Source: Alteromonadaceae bacterium Bs31 (GTDB lineage Bacteria > Pseudomonadota > Gammaproteobacteria > Pseudomonadales > Cellvibrionaceae). Taken from it: a stretch of 64,000 bases of DNA. How positions within the stretch are numbered: position 1 is the stretch's first letter; each line of letters opens with the position of its first letter. The notes below the pieces were generated by a model. The model was not told the origin of the DNA. It made no database searches and worked only from the letters and a program-made list of their open reading frames with translations. Below, piece after piece: positions 37,980 through 48,986 of the stretch. Position numbers and translations under genes: made by a program. Location: positions 1,281-65,280 of the forward strand of contig FXAI01000010.1 in NCBI GenBank assembly GCA_900177435.1, in the 5' to 3' direction.

Positions 37980-40900
37980 TCACTCTGGCAGGGGAGTGGG
38001 GTCGGGCTGGTCAAACAGATCCACACGCGGAATGTTTAAATCATCAGGAATCTTGAGTTTGTCTTTTTCACGCACATTCTTCACCTCTTTGCCTTTCTCT
38101 GCAGCGGCGCTATCGTCAAAGATCTTGCGGAATTTAATTTTCGGATCTTCCCAACTGCCACGAACACGATAATTAATGCTCGACGCTTTATCTACCTGCT
38201 CCTCAAACATATGGCTGATAATGAAAACGCCTATCGCTGCTGGCAAGCCCGCGATGAGCGCTGCAGCAACAGTTAAATCACCCGCCACAGGAAGGGTCGC
38301 CACCAGCTCGGCATCGATTTCTTCTTTGATAACATCCAGCGTGCCCGCCAATTGAATGCGAGACGACGTTGAATCAACCACCATCGGCTCGTTGATATAT
38401 ATCCAGCCATCCTGAAAATCGAACTCACCATGAACAGATTCGAAACCGAAGCCTTCTTTAGCCAGGTCACTAAAATCCAGTTTTAAGCGTCGCGCAATAG
38501 TGTCAAAGTTAAACAGCGCGATCAAACGCAAGAGGCCGTTATCCGCCTCGTTGGCGCCGCGAATAAAGGCGCCATCTTCCAGGTCAAAAATCACCTGCCC
38601 TTGCACTGTTTTTATACTAATCTCATCCGGCGCGCCATCCCAGAAAACTTCGGCAGAGACCACGCCCAGATTGCTCTCGATAAGACGATCAAAGCCCCAG
38701 GCCTCCAGAACCGCACCTGTCTCTGTTGCCATTAGCGTACCGCGAAAAAAACTGTGGTTGCCGTGCTCATCCTGACGCCAGATAAACTCAGCCTGAGGGT
38801 TAGCCAGGGCATCTTTTTGAAAGGCTTTACGCTCACTCACTACCGGTCGGCCAGCACTTTTGGCATCGCTAAATTTGCCATACTTACGGCGCTTTACAGG
38901 CTCTTCATCGTCCACAGTACCTTCGAAAACGCTTACGGCTTCACCAATCGCCATGCCTCTCACATTCGCATGGATATTTGACAACGCGATACCGTCAACA
39001 AGGGGCTTTAAATCAAAGGCCCATCGACCATAGGGCTCGCCAGCAAAACTCAGCTCTTCCACTTGAAAGCGCACGGGGAAAGTGAGTTTGCTGAGATCAA
39101 TTTCGGAGAGGTTCCACGCCGCTGGCTGCTCTTCCGCCTTATCAGGCTCGGAGATAACACTCTCCTCAGGCCCTTGTTGTGAAGACCTAGCAGGCTCAAC
39201 AAGATCAGCCACTGTTTGCTGTGTTTCGCTGGCGGCTTCCGGCTCCAGGTGCAAATAGTCGAGGAAAAAACCAACCTCGATAGTAGACTCCAGCTCATTG
39301 ACGACCACGCTACCCGCTGCCACCTCACTTTCTACCCGCAAGTCCCATTGATCCTCGGTGCCCAGGCCATTGACATGGATGTTCTCTATACTGGCGTCAC
39401 CAAGGCTGGCAAGACCGATATCGAGATTCAGCCGTATCGGCAGCTCTTCGTCACTCTCAAGCCCACTTTCGGCCAGATACTCGAAATAGCGTTCACGCAC
39501 CTCATCCCAAACCAGGAGGTCAAACTTATCGACACGGCCCAGCACATCGAAATAGCCGGGCTTCAAGGGCAGTGGAGCCTCATCAATATTCACCTGTGCG
39601 CTGGTATCAATTGCGTCACCGCTCTTGAGCCGCAAACTCACTAAATTGTTGTAGTCGAACTGATAAAGCTGAGCGCCCTCCAATAATTTCAGATTTACGC
39701 GGAAATCCTTCTTTTCTTCCTCGCTCTTCCGCACCGGCTCCGGCAGGCTAAAGCGCACCCCCTCTAGTTGCGATACCAGATCGATCTCAATACTGTGTGG
39801 CTGGGTATCGGGGGCTGGAATAATCAATTTGCCCGTCACCTGAGAACTGCCCTCCACAAAGCCCAGCTCAGGCCGTTTGGTCCAGGTGCGGATATCATCC
39901 ACATCCACCGGACCTTTAAAATGAACAACCGTGTCACGAGCGGCCTTGGCCTCGTTGACGAGGGGGCTCTTGATATGGGCAGCTATTTTCTTTCCCCACA
40001 GGCGACCGGTGAGAGATTTCGCGCTCAAGCCCTTATCGGATTGATAACTCAAGTCACCCGATACCTGATCGATGGAGAGTTCTATATCCTGCATATCCAC
40101 TCTCGCCCCCTGAAACTGAACATCCACACTTTGACGCAGCCCTTTCGCATTCGCCTGCAGTGGAACCTGCAGGTGAATTGCAGCAGAGACATCCCCGGCA
40201 AATTCCCAGGAGTCAAACGTGGAGCCGAAGACACTGCGCACCGGGCTGTTCTGCAAGAGCTCCATGGCAGCGGCAGCATTACTATTCAAACCGCCCGAAA
40301 TGGTGAGTGCGTGTCCTTCATCCTCAGGGTTCTCAATCAACTTAATTTCAGCATTGCTGACTTTATTTCCCAAAAGGTTAGCCTGATAAACCAGCACGTC
40401 CAGATTCTGGCCATCCAGCAATAAGCGGCCATCTATACCCGTGAGTGCTGGCCAGCTGGGGTCAAAAGCCAGGTTGCCGTTGTGCACATTGGCAGACAAC
40501 TGAATATTTGCTTTAACAGCAGGCTTCTTGGAAATCGAACCGTGATAAATAAAGGCTAGATCACTCGCTTGCCCCTCTCCAATACTTTGCCCAAGCCACT
40601 GATAGAGGTTCTTCGGTACCACTTTAGGTACGTATTTTTTATGCATGCTAACCGGCGCGGCTTCAACACCAATTGCAAGTGTCATCTGCGGCTCTCGACC
40701 ATCGCGAACGTTCGGTATGCTCAGATGCAGGTAGCCATTGGCCTCCTCATCCCCGTGAATCATGCTCAAACGGCTGGAACTCACATAGGTGATTTTTCTC
40801 TCCCTATCCACTTGCCAGGCTACCCGCCCTGCTGCGCTGTCGAACTCGAAGGGCTCTTGGTATATGAGAGGAAAGAACATGCGAAACTTGTCCTTGCTGC

Positions 40901-42242
40901 GAATATCCACATATCCATTAAATGCGGATGCCGACACGTAGCCATCGACGTAATCGGCTTCTGGAGAGCCTTTGAAGCCCTTAACACCTAGTGAGTCCAT
41001 AGCGCCGGTAAGGCGAAAATAACCCGCTTCTTTACTGGTAAGCAGCACAGAAACATCTCTTAATGAGCCTTGAGGTTGAAGTGCGTCGAGTACATTCTTG
41101 CCGACGCCCTGCAGCAAACCGGTGCGACTGGCAAGCTGATGCCACTGCGCAAGATTGATCTGATCGATACCAAAGCTGGTTTTCTTATCCAGGCTACCGT
41201 TGATTTTCAGATTTAAGGGCGGCGAGGAAAACTCAGGCCACTGTAAAGCAAGCTGCTGGAGCACCAGCTGCCAACCTTGATAGGGATGCCAGCTACCGGT
41301 GATATCGGCTTTCATCTCATCGGGCATGACAATATTGTCACCCACATTCAGTGGCAGACCATCTGAGCGCAGCCGCCCCCGCATATTGAGGCCCTGCATG
41401 GCGTTGCCCTCGTACCACAACTCCAGATCCAGTAAATGCCCCTCTTTCCAGGACTGTTGCTCATCCTGCTGCCAGTGCTTTCCCGCAAACGCAGCTACCA
41501 CTCTTTCGGTGGGAAATTGATTAAGCGCTAAATACCCTTTTGACTGAAAGTTTTCAGGGTCGCGCGGGTCACCCGTGGCCTCCACCAAAAAGCGGAAATG
41601 TTCCCGCTGCTCGCCGTCATTATCCAGTACGCCGGCATAGGCACTTACACGATGGAAGTCCTTATCGTTTTCCAGAGTTACCTGGGGAATACTCAGTACC
41701 GATTCATGACCGGTGCGAAACTCCAGCTTAAAGGACGCGTTTTCCAGCTCGACTCTGCGGCCGAAAAGAAACACGTCAAGCGGGTCTTTGAAGTTGGTGT
41801 TTGAATCTTTACGCGGGCGAGATTTAAGATGTTTAATCTTCCAGAGCCCCTCCTCCGACTGCTCCAAAGTTGTGTGAAGGTTTTTGAATGCGAGGTGGCG
41901 CCAGCGCAGAGAAGCGCTGAAAAGACTGCCCACAAGGGAAAGCTGGGCAGTTGCTTGATCAACGGAAAAAATCGCCTGATGGTCCAGGCTGGAAACGGTG
42001 ACGTGAAGTAATTCAACTTCCGGCCGCAGGCCAGACCAGGACGCAGAAACCTCACCAATAGAAATTTCCACACCAAGACGCTTGCCAATAAGTTCGCTGA
42101 TATCATCGCGATAATCATTGAGCAGCGGGAAGGCTTCTCGCCCCAGTTGCACCGCCACAGCCAAGGCAATCACCAGGGTAAACAGAGTTCCCCAAAAGCG
42201 CCGGGCGAGTCGCCGCAATGATCGTTGGCTAATAAATACCAC
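37980..42242 (-). CDS. yhdP: YhdP family AsmA-like phospholipid transport protein
   Basis: Very large envelope protein (1420 residues) with one N-terminal TM helix and a long periplasmic beta-groove, implicated in E. coli in moving phospholipids to the outer membrane together with TamB and YdbH. GTG is the start (MVFISQRSLRRLARRFW), with basic residues before the TM segment. The middle is a repetitive DUF3971-type region, and the C-terminal AsmA-like domain contains the GVFIISHMFEEQVDKASSIN stretch typical of YhdP. An acidic Glu/Pro/Ser-rich insert sits near residues 1010-1060. It is 18 bases downstream of rng. Confidence 0.94.
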   Translation of the reverse strand: MVFISQRSLRRLARRFWGTLFTLVIALAVAVQLGREAFPLLNDYRDDISELIGKRLGVEISIGEVSASWSGLRPEVELLHVTVSSLDHQAIFSVDQATAQLSLVGSLFSASLRWRHLAFKNLHTTLEQSEEGLWKIKHLKSRPRKDSNTNFKDPLDVFLFGRRVELENASFKLEFRTGHESVLSIPQVTLENDKDFHRVSAYAGVLDNDGEQREHFRFLVEATGDPRDPENFQSKGYLALNQFPTERVVAAFAGKHWQQDEQQSWKEGHLLDLELWYEGNAMQGLNMRGRLRSDGLPLNVGDNIVMPDEMKADITGSWHPYQGWQLVLQQLALQWPEFSSPPLNLKINGSLDKKTSFGIDQINLAQWHQLASRTGLLQGVGKNVLDALQPQGSLRDVSVLLTSKEAGYFRLTGAMDSLGVKGFKGSPEADYVDGYVSASAFNGYVDIRSKDKFRMFFPLIYQEPFEFDSAAGRVAWQVDRERKITYVSSSRLSMIHGDEEANGYLHLSIPNVRDGREPQMTLAIGVEAAPVSMHKKYVPKVVPKNLYQWLGQSIGEGQASDLAFIYHGSISKKPAVKANIQLSANVHNGNLAFDPSWPALTGIDGRLLLDGQNLDVLVYQANLLGNKVSNAEIKLIENPEDEGHALTISGGLNSNAAAAMELLQNSPVRSVFGSTFDSWEFAGDVSAAIHLQVPLQANAKGLRQSVDVQFQGARVDMQDIELSIDQVSGDLSYQSDKGLSAKSLTGRLWGKKIAAHIKSPLVNEAKAARDTVVHFKGPVDVDDIRTWTKRPELGFVEGSSQVTGKLIIPAPDTQPHSIEIDLVSQLEGVRFSLPEPVRKSEEEKKDFRVNLKLLEGAQLYQFDYNNLVSLRLKSGDAIDTSAQVNIDEAPLPLKPGYFDVLGRVDKFDLLVWDEVRERYFEYLAESGLESDEELPIRLNLDIGLASLGDASIENIHVNGLGTEDQWDLRVESEVAAGSVVVNELESTIEVGFFLDYLHLEPEAASETQQTVADLVEPARSSQQGPEESVISEPDKAEEQPAAWNLSEIDLSKLTFPVRFQVEELSFAGEPYGRWAFDLKPLVDGIALSNIHANVRGMAIGEAVSVFEGTVDDEEPVKRRKYGKFSDAKSAGRPVVSERKAFQKDALANPQAEFIWRQDEHGNHSFFRGTLMATETGAVLEAWGFDRLIESNLGVVSAEVFWDGAPDEISIKTVQGQVIFDLEDGAFIRGANEADNGLLRLIALFNFDTIARRLKLDFSDLAKEGFGFESVHGEFDFQDGWIYINEPMVVDSTSSRIQLAGTLDVIKEEIDAELVATLPVAGDLTVAAALIAGLPAAIGVFIISHMFEEQVDKASSINYRVRGSWEDPKIKFRKIFDDSAAAEKGKEVKNVREKDKLKIPDDLNIPRVDLFDQPDPTPLPE

Positions 42243-42260
42243 TGTTTCTTCTCTTCCGGC

Positions 42261-43742
42261 TCACACCAGAATAATGTCGTACTGTTCCTGGTTGTATAAA
42301 GATTCAACCTGAAACTGAATAGGCCTGCTAATAAACGCCTCCAAATCCGCCACACTGTCGGACTCCTGATCGAGCAAACGGTCAATAACCGGCTGAGACA
42401 CCAACACTAAAAACCGCTCGTTTTCGTAGGTTCTGGCTTCGCGCAATATTTCACGAAATATTTCATAGCAAATAGTTTCCGCAGACTTTAATGTGCCGCG
42501 GCCATTACACACAGGACAGGGTTCACAAAGTACCTGTCCCAGAGACTCCCGTGTTCGCTTGCGTGTCATCTCAACCAAACCCAGCTCCGATACGCCGGTA
42601 ATACTGGTTTTCGCGCGATCCTTTTCCAAACTTTTTTCCAGTGTACGCAATACCTGACGCTGGTGCTCAGCATCTTTCATGTCGATGAAGTCGATGATGA
42701 TTATTCCGCCTAAATTTCGTAAACGCATCTGTCGGGCAATGGAAGTGGCGGCTTCCAGGTTGGTTTTGAAGATTGTCTCCTCGAGGTTGCGATGACCGAC
42801 AAAAGCGCCAGTGTTAACGTCGATAGTGCTCATCGCTTCAGTTTGCTCAATAATCAGGTAACCGCCGGATTTGAGCGTAACTTTGTTGTCCAGAGCTCGG
42901 CGCAACTCGTCTTCCACACCATACAAATCAAACAGCGGCCGCTCACCGGGGTAATGCTCAATTCGCCCGCCAATCTCGGGCGCGTAATGCTTGGCAAAAC
43001 GCTCCATTTTAGAAAAACATTCACGGGAGTCGATTCTCACTCGTTCAATATTGGAGCGCATTAAATCTCGAATGGTGCGCATATAAAGGGGTAAGTCTTC
43101 GTAGACTTGAGCGGGCGCTTTCGCGTTTTTAATGGTATCTGCAAGGTCGTGCCAAAGGCGGAAAACAAAGGGGATGTCCGCTCGCAGGTCTTCCTCTGTT
43201 GCGCCTTCAGCAACGGTGCGAACGATAAAGCCACCACCTTTGTATTTATCTGCATACTCTGCAGCCAGTTTCTCCACCAGCCGTTTTAGGCGCTCACGCT
43301 CATCTTCATCCTCAATGCGATTTGAAACGCCAATATGAGCACTGTTTGGCATGTAGACCAAGTAGCGCGCGGAAACCGAAAGATGCGAGGTTAGGCGCGC
43401 GCCCTTGGTGCTGATTTGATCTTTAATCACCTGTACAAGGAAATCCTGCCCCTCACGCAAATACTCACGTATGTCCGCTTCACCGTTACCGCGCGACTCT
43501 ACACCCTCGGTGTTGGTAGTAACGATATCGGAAACATGGATAAACCCGGCGCGCTCCTGACCGATGTCCACGAACGCCGCCTGCATGCCCGGTAAAACAC
43601 GAACCACTTTACCCTTGTAGATGTTGCCCACAAAACCCTTGGTACGCGCGCGCTCCACAAACACTTCCTGTAACACACCGTTTTCTACCAATGCGGCACG
43701 GGTTTCAGTGGGGCCAAAGTTAACCAGTATTTCTTCGCTCAT
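42261..43742 (-). CDS. rng: Ribonuclease G
   Basis: Endoribonuclease acting on 16S rRNA 5' processing and mRNA turnover, homologous to the catalytic half of RNase E. The start at MSEEILVNFG is chosen because TAATG joins the maf stop to this ATG, with a GGAAACAG site upstream. An S1 domain (about 35-120) precedes the DNase I-like catalytic core, with DVNTGAFVGHRN and IDFIDM supplying the Mg2+-binding Asp residues. CEPCPVCNGRG holds the zinc-link cysteines. It lacks the long C-terminal scaffold of RNase E. Length 493. Confidence 0.96.
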   Translation of the reverse strand: MSEEILVNFGPTETRAALVENGVLQEVFVERARTKGFVGNIYKGKVVRVLPGMQAAFVDIGQERAGFIHVSDIVTTNTEGVESRGNGEADIREYLREGQDFLVQVIKDQISTKGARLTSHLSVSARYLVYMPNSAHIGVSNRIEDEDERERLKRLVEKLAAEYADKYKGGGFIVRTVAEGATEEDLRADIPFVFRLWHDLADTIKNAKAPAQVYEDLPLYMRTIRDLMRSNIERVRIDSRECFSKMERFAKHYAPEIGGRIEHYPGERPLFDLYGVEDELRRALDNKVTLKSGGYLIIEQTEAMSTIDVNTGAFVGHRNLEETIFKTNLEAATSIARQMRLRNLGGIIIIDFIDMKDAEHQRQVLRTLEKSLEKDRAKTSITGVSELGLVEMTRKRTRESLGQVLCEPCPVCNGRGTLKSAETICYEIFREILREARTYENERFLVLVSQPVIDRLLDQESDSVADLEAFISRPIQFQVESLYNQEQYDIILV

Positions 43743-44347
43743 TAATTCTGTTTCCAAACCGGCACATTAAAGCGCTCTAATAATTGATGGGTTTCAAACA
43801 GAGGCAAGCCAACCACTGCGCTATAACTGCCCGTTATGGACTCGACAAAAACCGCCGCCAAACCTTGTATGCCGTAGGCCCCGGCTTTATCAGCTGGCTC
43901 ACCACTGAGCCAATAACGTCGAGCTTCGTGTTCACTAATGGCTCTGAATTTCACCTCGGTAATGCTGCAAACAGTTTCGCATGCGTGGGCATCACACAAT
44001 GCCACCGCCGTGATCACCCTGTGGCTGCGACCAGCCAATGTGCAAAGCATCTCAATGGCGTGCTGCTCATCATGAGGTTTTTCCAGAACCGACTCATCGC
44101 AAACCACGATAGTGTCGGAACCGAGTGCAGGAATCTTTAATTCTGGCGCGGCAGTATACCCGGCTTGCGCCTTACTCTGTGCAAGACGACAAACATAAGC
44201 TTCGGCCTCTTCACTCTCCTGCCTTTGCTCTGGTACATCAACGCTGATACATTTAAATCTGACGCCAATCTGCTGTAACAGTTCACGGCGACGGGGAGAC
44301 TTGGAGGACAGTAGCAAATCGACCTCGGCGATGGGCGGGGTAGTCAA
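43742..44347 (-). CDS. maf: Maf-family nucleotide pyrophosphatase (YhdE type)
   Basis: House-cleaning pyrophosphatase on dTTP, UTP and modified nucleotides. The family start LLLSSKSPRRRELL (about 11-24) and a later ALGSDTIVVCDE with a catalytic Asp are seen, plus the YGIQGLAAVFVESITGSY block characteristic of the YhdE branch. The length of 201 is standard. Its stop overlaps the rng start by 1 base, and it follows mreD by 63 bases. Confidence 0.95.
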   Translation of the reverse strand: MTTPPIAEVDLLLSSKSPRRRELLQQIGVRFKCISVDVPEQRQESEEAEAYVCRLAQSKAQAGYTAAPELKIPALGSDTIVVCDESVLEKPHDEQHAIEMLCTLAGRSHRVITAVALCDAHACETVCSITEVKFRAISEHEARRYWLSGEPADKAGAYGIQGLAAVFVESITGSYSAVVGLPLFETHQLLERFNVPVWKQN

Positions 44348-44410
44348 ATCTGAATCCTGTTGTTGGAAGCTTAATCAGCCTGTTGGAGCAACCTTGAATA
44401 GTAAGATGCC

Positions 44411-44902
44411 CTAGCTGATGCGATAACGCAAACGAACCCTATGGAGCAGATAAATCAATAAGGGCCAACAGAGGGCGCTAATTATTGTGGGAAAAATAAG
44501 TTCTTGAGCTTCGTGCTGATAGCCAGCGATGTTATGCACCCAGCTAACAATCACTTGATGCATACCCACCAAGACAAACACCCAAATGGACTGATGCCAG
44601 ACCGAATAGCTGCGAATGCGCTGATAAGAGGCCAGACAAATGTAAGCCAGCAGGGTTAGAGCCAAAGCATGAGCACCCCAAACACCAAATTCCACCATAT
44701 CCTGCAGCAGGCCTACGCACCAGGCAAAGCTCAAACCCAAGTGTTCAGGCGAGTTCATCACCCAATACAACACCAGCATGCAAATGAGCTCAGGTCGAAA
44801 CATGGCAACGACTGCGGGCAAGGGGTAAATAGCGATAAATAAACCCAATAAAATACTGCTGATTAGCAGTATAAGCGGGCCTCTGCGCTGGGACACATTC
44901 AC
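44411..44902 (-). CDS. mreD: Rod shape-determining protein MreD
   Basis: Small integral membrane protein (163 residues, five or six helices) of the elongasome with MreC, RodA and PBP2. Recognisable text is the WCVGLLQDMVEFGVWGAHAL core and a Trp/Arg-containing PxWMxSW-like SWVHNIAG region in the second half. The start overlaps the mreC stop by 4 bases, the common linkage in this operon. Confidence 0.93.
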   Translation of the reverse strand: MNVSQRRGPLILLISSILLGLFIAIYPLPAVVAMFRPELICMLVLYWVMNSPEHLGLSFAWCVGLLQDMVEFGVWGAHALALTLLAYICLASYQRIRSYSVWHQSIWVFVLVGMHQVIVSWVHNIAGYQHEAQELIFPTIISALCWPLLIYLLHRVRLRYRIS

Positions 44903-45708
44903 TCGGATATCTCTGAGGGTGGTTGATCAAAGACCAGCAGTACGTGGCGACTTTTATTCATATCCGCCATCGGCTGAGCAATAACAGAAGCAAACGCCCT
45001 ACCGGGGTCAAAATGCACCTCCACCACCTCTGCCACGGGATAACCAACAGGAAAGCGTTGACCAAGGCCGGAGCTCACCAGCAAATCTCCCTCCTTGATA
45101 TCTGCAGTATTTGAGACATGGCGGATGGCCAACTGATAAAGGTCGCCAATACCCTCGGCAATCAAACGCACGCCATTTCGATTTATCTGCACGGGCAGCG
45201 CATGACTGGTATCGGTAATGAGTAAAACCTGGCTAGTGCCGTGTCCAACCTGCACCACCTGCCCCATCAAACCGCTGGCATCCACCATCGCCTGCCCCAC
45301 ATACACACCGTCACTGGAGCCCTTGTTAACAATCACCTTATGGATGCTTGGGTCCGGGGCTATCCCTATCAGCTCTGCAATAATCACCCGGTCTTCCAGC
45401 AGTTCTGCAGAGTTGAGCAACTGCCTCAAGCGAATATTCTCTGCTGCCAGCGAAGCCATTTGCTGAACCTTTCGCTTGTGCACCAGCAACTCTGTTCGCA
45501 GGGCTTCGTTTTCCTGTAGTAATTTTGATCGGGGCAGTGTGCGGTTGTCTGCCCATTCGCCGGCCCGTGCCGGAAGATCCGAGACCCAATACAGGGGAGC
45601 AGAAAGATCAGTGGATGCGTTCTTGAGAAAATCGAACCAGTTGGTATTCAGGTAGGCATAGACTGTCACCAAGGCTGCGATGGAGAGCAGCGCAACTCGG
45701 GTAGTCAA
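44899..45708 (-). CDS. mreC: Rod shape-determining protein MreC
   Basis: Periplasmic scaffold that links the MreB cytoskeleton to peptidoglycan synthases. A TM helix (about 5-25) is followed by a coiled coil (NEALRTELLVHKRKVQQMAS) and the beta-rich MreC domain (VNKGSSDGVYVGQAMVDASG, then VSSGLGQRFPVGYPVAEV). The given start is the first usual codon, TTG at 45706-45708. The frame stays open upstream and encodes KPLFRQGPS immediately before it, which resembles the normal MreC cytoplasmic N-terminus, so translation probably begins further up at a rare codon (see findings). It lies between mreB and mreD. Confidence 0.92.
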   Translation of the reverse strand: MTTRVALLSIAALVTVYAYLNTNWFDFLKNASTDLSAPLYWVSDLPARAGEWADNRTLPRSKLLQENEALRTELLVHKRKVQQMASLAAENIRLRQLLNSAELLEDRVIIAELIGIAPDPSIHKVIVNKGSSDGVYVGQAMVDASGLMGQVVQVGHGTSQVLLITDTSHALPVQINRNGVRLIAEGIGDLYQLAIRHVSNTADIKEGDLLVSSGLGQRFPVGYPVAEVVEVHFDPGRAFASVIAQPMADMNKSRHVLLVFDQPPSEISE

Positions 45709-45850
45709 CGATGGACCTTGGCGGAACAGCGGTTTGATATACGGCTCCGGTATCTGCTTAGGGAATACGGGCGGATTTCGCTTGTCAGTTAATGGCTGCT
45801 AATGACCGCGCTGTGCGATCAACGAAACAAGCGACATGCCGACGGGCTTG

Positions 45851-47188
<1,338 letters not shown>

Positions 47189-47470
47189 GTGAACCCCTCA
47201 GAAATCGAAAAACTGGCGAATCTGGCTCGCTTAAAAATAAATGAAGAAACCATCGAGCAAACAGCAAAAAGTATCACCGAAGTATTATCTTTGGTCGATC
47301 AGTTGAAAGCTGCTGAAACAGAAGGCGCAAGCCCCATGGCTCACCCCCTGGATGCCGTTCAACGTATGCGCGCTGATGTTGTAAGTGAAGCAAACCAGCG
47401 TGAAGCTTTCCAGAAAATTGCTCCAGCAACCGAAAATGGCCTGTACCTTGTTCCTAAAGTTATCGATTAG
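47189..47470 (+). CDS. gatC: Asp-tRNA(Asn)/Glu-tRNA(Gln) amidotransferase subunit C
   Basis: Small subunit (93 residues) that stabilises GatA in the amidotransferase that makes Gln-tRNA or Asn-tRNA from the mischarged form. It begins with GTG after a GGAG site. [19 protein letters not shown] and the end [15 protein letters not shown] are characteristic. It is first of gatCAB, 50 bases before gatA. Presence of the operon suggests that GlnRS and/or AsnRS routes are supplemented by the indirect pathway. Confidence 0.96.
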   Translation: MNPSEIEKLANLARLKINEETIEQTAKSITEVLSLVDQLKAAETEGASPMAHPLDAVQRMRADVVSEANQREAFQKIAPATENGLYLVPKVID

Positions 47471-47520
47471 ACAACAAGAACAACCAAAATTTCCGACATT
47501 CATGTATTCAGGACTTCGCA

Positions 47521-48975
47521 ATGCATAAGCTGACCATTGCCGAAATCGCCAGAAAGCTCCGATCAAAGGAATTTTCCAGCGAAGAAATCACTCGGCATTT
47601 GCTCCAACGTATTTCAGAATTAGACACCCGCTATAACAGTTTCGTCACGGTTACTGCAGAACAGGCCATCGCCCAGGCAAAACAGGCCGATACACGGCTG
47701 GCTTCGGGGGATACAGAGCCAATGTGCGGCGTGCCTTTTGCGCACAAAGATATTTTCTGCACAAATAGCGTTCTAACCACCTGTGGTTCCAAAATGCTCA
47801 GTAATTTTGTCCCCCCCTATGACGCTTGCGTGGTGACGAATTTTAAAAACGCTGGCGCTGTCATGCTAGGCAAAACCAACATGGACGAGTTTGCCATGGG
47901 CTCCTCCAACGAAACCAGCTATTACGGCCCGGTTAAAAACCCCTGGGATACCAATTGCGTACCGGGAGGCTCGTCTGGAGGCTCTGCCGCCGCAGTTGCT
48001 GCGCTGCTTGCTCCCGGTGCCACAGCAACAGATACCGGAGGCTCCATTCGCCAGCCAGCCGCGCTCTGTGGTATTACAGGTATCAAGCCCACCTATGGCA
48101 GGGTATCGCGCTGGGGCATGATCGCATTTGCCTCAAGCCTGGATCAGGCAGGCGTGATGGCCAAAAGCGCCGAAGACGCCGCCATTATGCTGAACACCAT
48201 GGCCAGTTTTGATGAAAAAGATTCAACCTGTGTCGACCAGCCTCTGGAAGATTACACCGCCGGCCTGGGCAACCCTTTAGCCGGCGTCACCGTGGGTATT
48301 CCCAAAGAGTATTTTGGCGAGGGTTTGAATGCCGGCACACAAGCCGCCGTAGAGGCCGCCATTAAAGAGCTGGAAAAAGCGGGAGCCAAGATAAAATCTA
48401 TTTCGCTCCCCCATACGCATCTCGCCGTTCCAGCTTACTACGTCATCGCGCCTGCGGAGTGTTCAGCCAACCTCAGCCGTTTCGACGGTGTTCGCTATGG
48501 TTACCGCTGTGACGAGCCTAAAGACCTGGAAGACCTGTACAAACGCTCCCGGGGCGAGGGCTTTGGCGATGAGGTGAAACGCCGTATCCTGGTGGGCACC
48601 TATTGTCTTTCCGCCGGTTATTACGATGCCTACTACGGCAAAGCACAGGTGGTTCGTCGCCTGATCAAACAGGATTTTGTGGAAGCGTTTAAAGAGGTGG
48701 ACGTCATCGCTGGCCCCACATCCCCTTCTCCAGCCTTTCAATTTGGCGCCAAAAGTGACGACCCTGTTGCCATGTACCTTGAAGATATCTACACCATCGC
48801 CACCAACCTCGCGGGCCTGCCGGGCATGTCCCTGCCCTGTGGCCTGGTAGACGATAAACCGGTAGGGCTGCAGTTAATTGGCAATTACTTCGCCGAAGGA
48901 AAGCTGCTCAATCTCGCGCATCAATTCCAGCAGGCAACAGACTTCCATAGTCTTGCCCCGGCTTCCATCGCATAA
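47521..48975 (+). CDS. gatA: Asp-tRNA(Asn)/Glu-tRNA(Gln) amidotransferase subunit A
   Basis: Amidase subunit that releases ammonia from glutamine or asparagine for transamidation. The Ser-cis-Ser-Lys triad is visible: Lys in PFAHKDIF, and the serines in [19 protein letters not shown] (amidase signature) and [10 protein letters not shown]. The 484-residue length is standard. A C-terminal [20 protein letters not shown] block also fits. It lies between gatC and gatB; 11 bases separate it from gatB. Confidence 0.98.
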   Translation: MHKLTIAEIARKLRSKEFSSEEITRHLLQRISELDTRYNSFVTVTAEQAIAQAKQADTRLASGDTEPMCGVPFAHKDIFCTNSVLTTCGSKMLSNFVPPYDACVVTNFKNAGAVMLGKTNMDEFAMGSSNETSYYGPVKNPWDTNCVPGGSSGGSAAAVAALLAPGATATDTGGSIRQPAALCGITGIKPTYGRVSRWGMIAFASSLDQAGVMAKSAEDAAIMLNTMASFDEKDSTCVDQPLEDYTAGLGNPLAGVTVGIPKEYFGEGLNAGTQAAVEAAIKELEKAGAKIKSISLPHTHLAVPAYYVIAPAECSANLSRFDGVRYGYRCDEPKDLEDLYKRSRGEGFGDEVKRRILVGTYCLSAGYYDAYYGKAQVVRRLIKQDFVEAFKEVDVIAGPTSPSPAFQFGAKSDDPVAMYLEDIYTIATNLAGLPGMSLPCGLVDDKPVGLQLIGNYFAEGKLLNLAHQFQQATDFHSLAPASIA

Positions 48976-48986
48976 GGTAACCAAAT

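Noticed and set aside
39768-40424. 218-residue plus-strand ORF over yhdP
   Set aside because: Lies wholly inside yhdP antisense, with no signal, motif or ribosome site.
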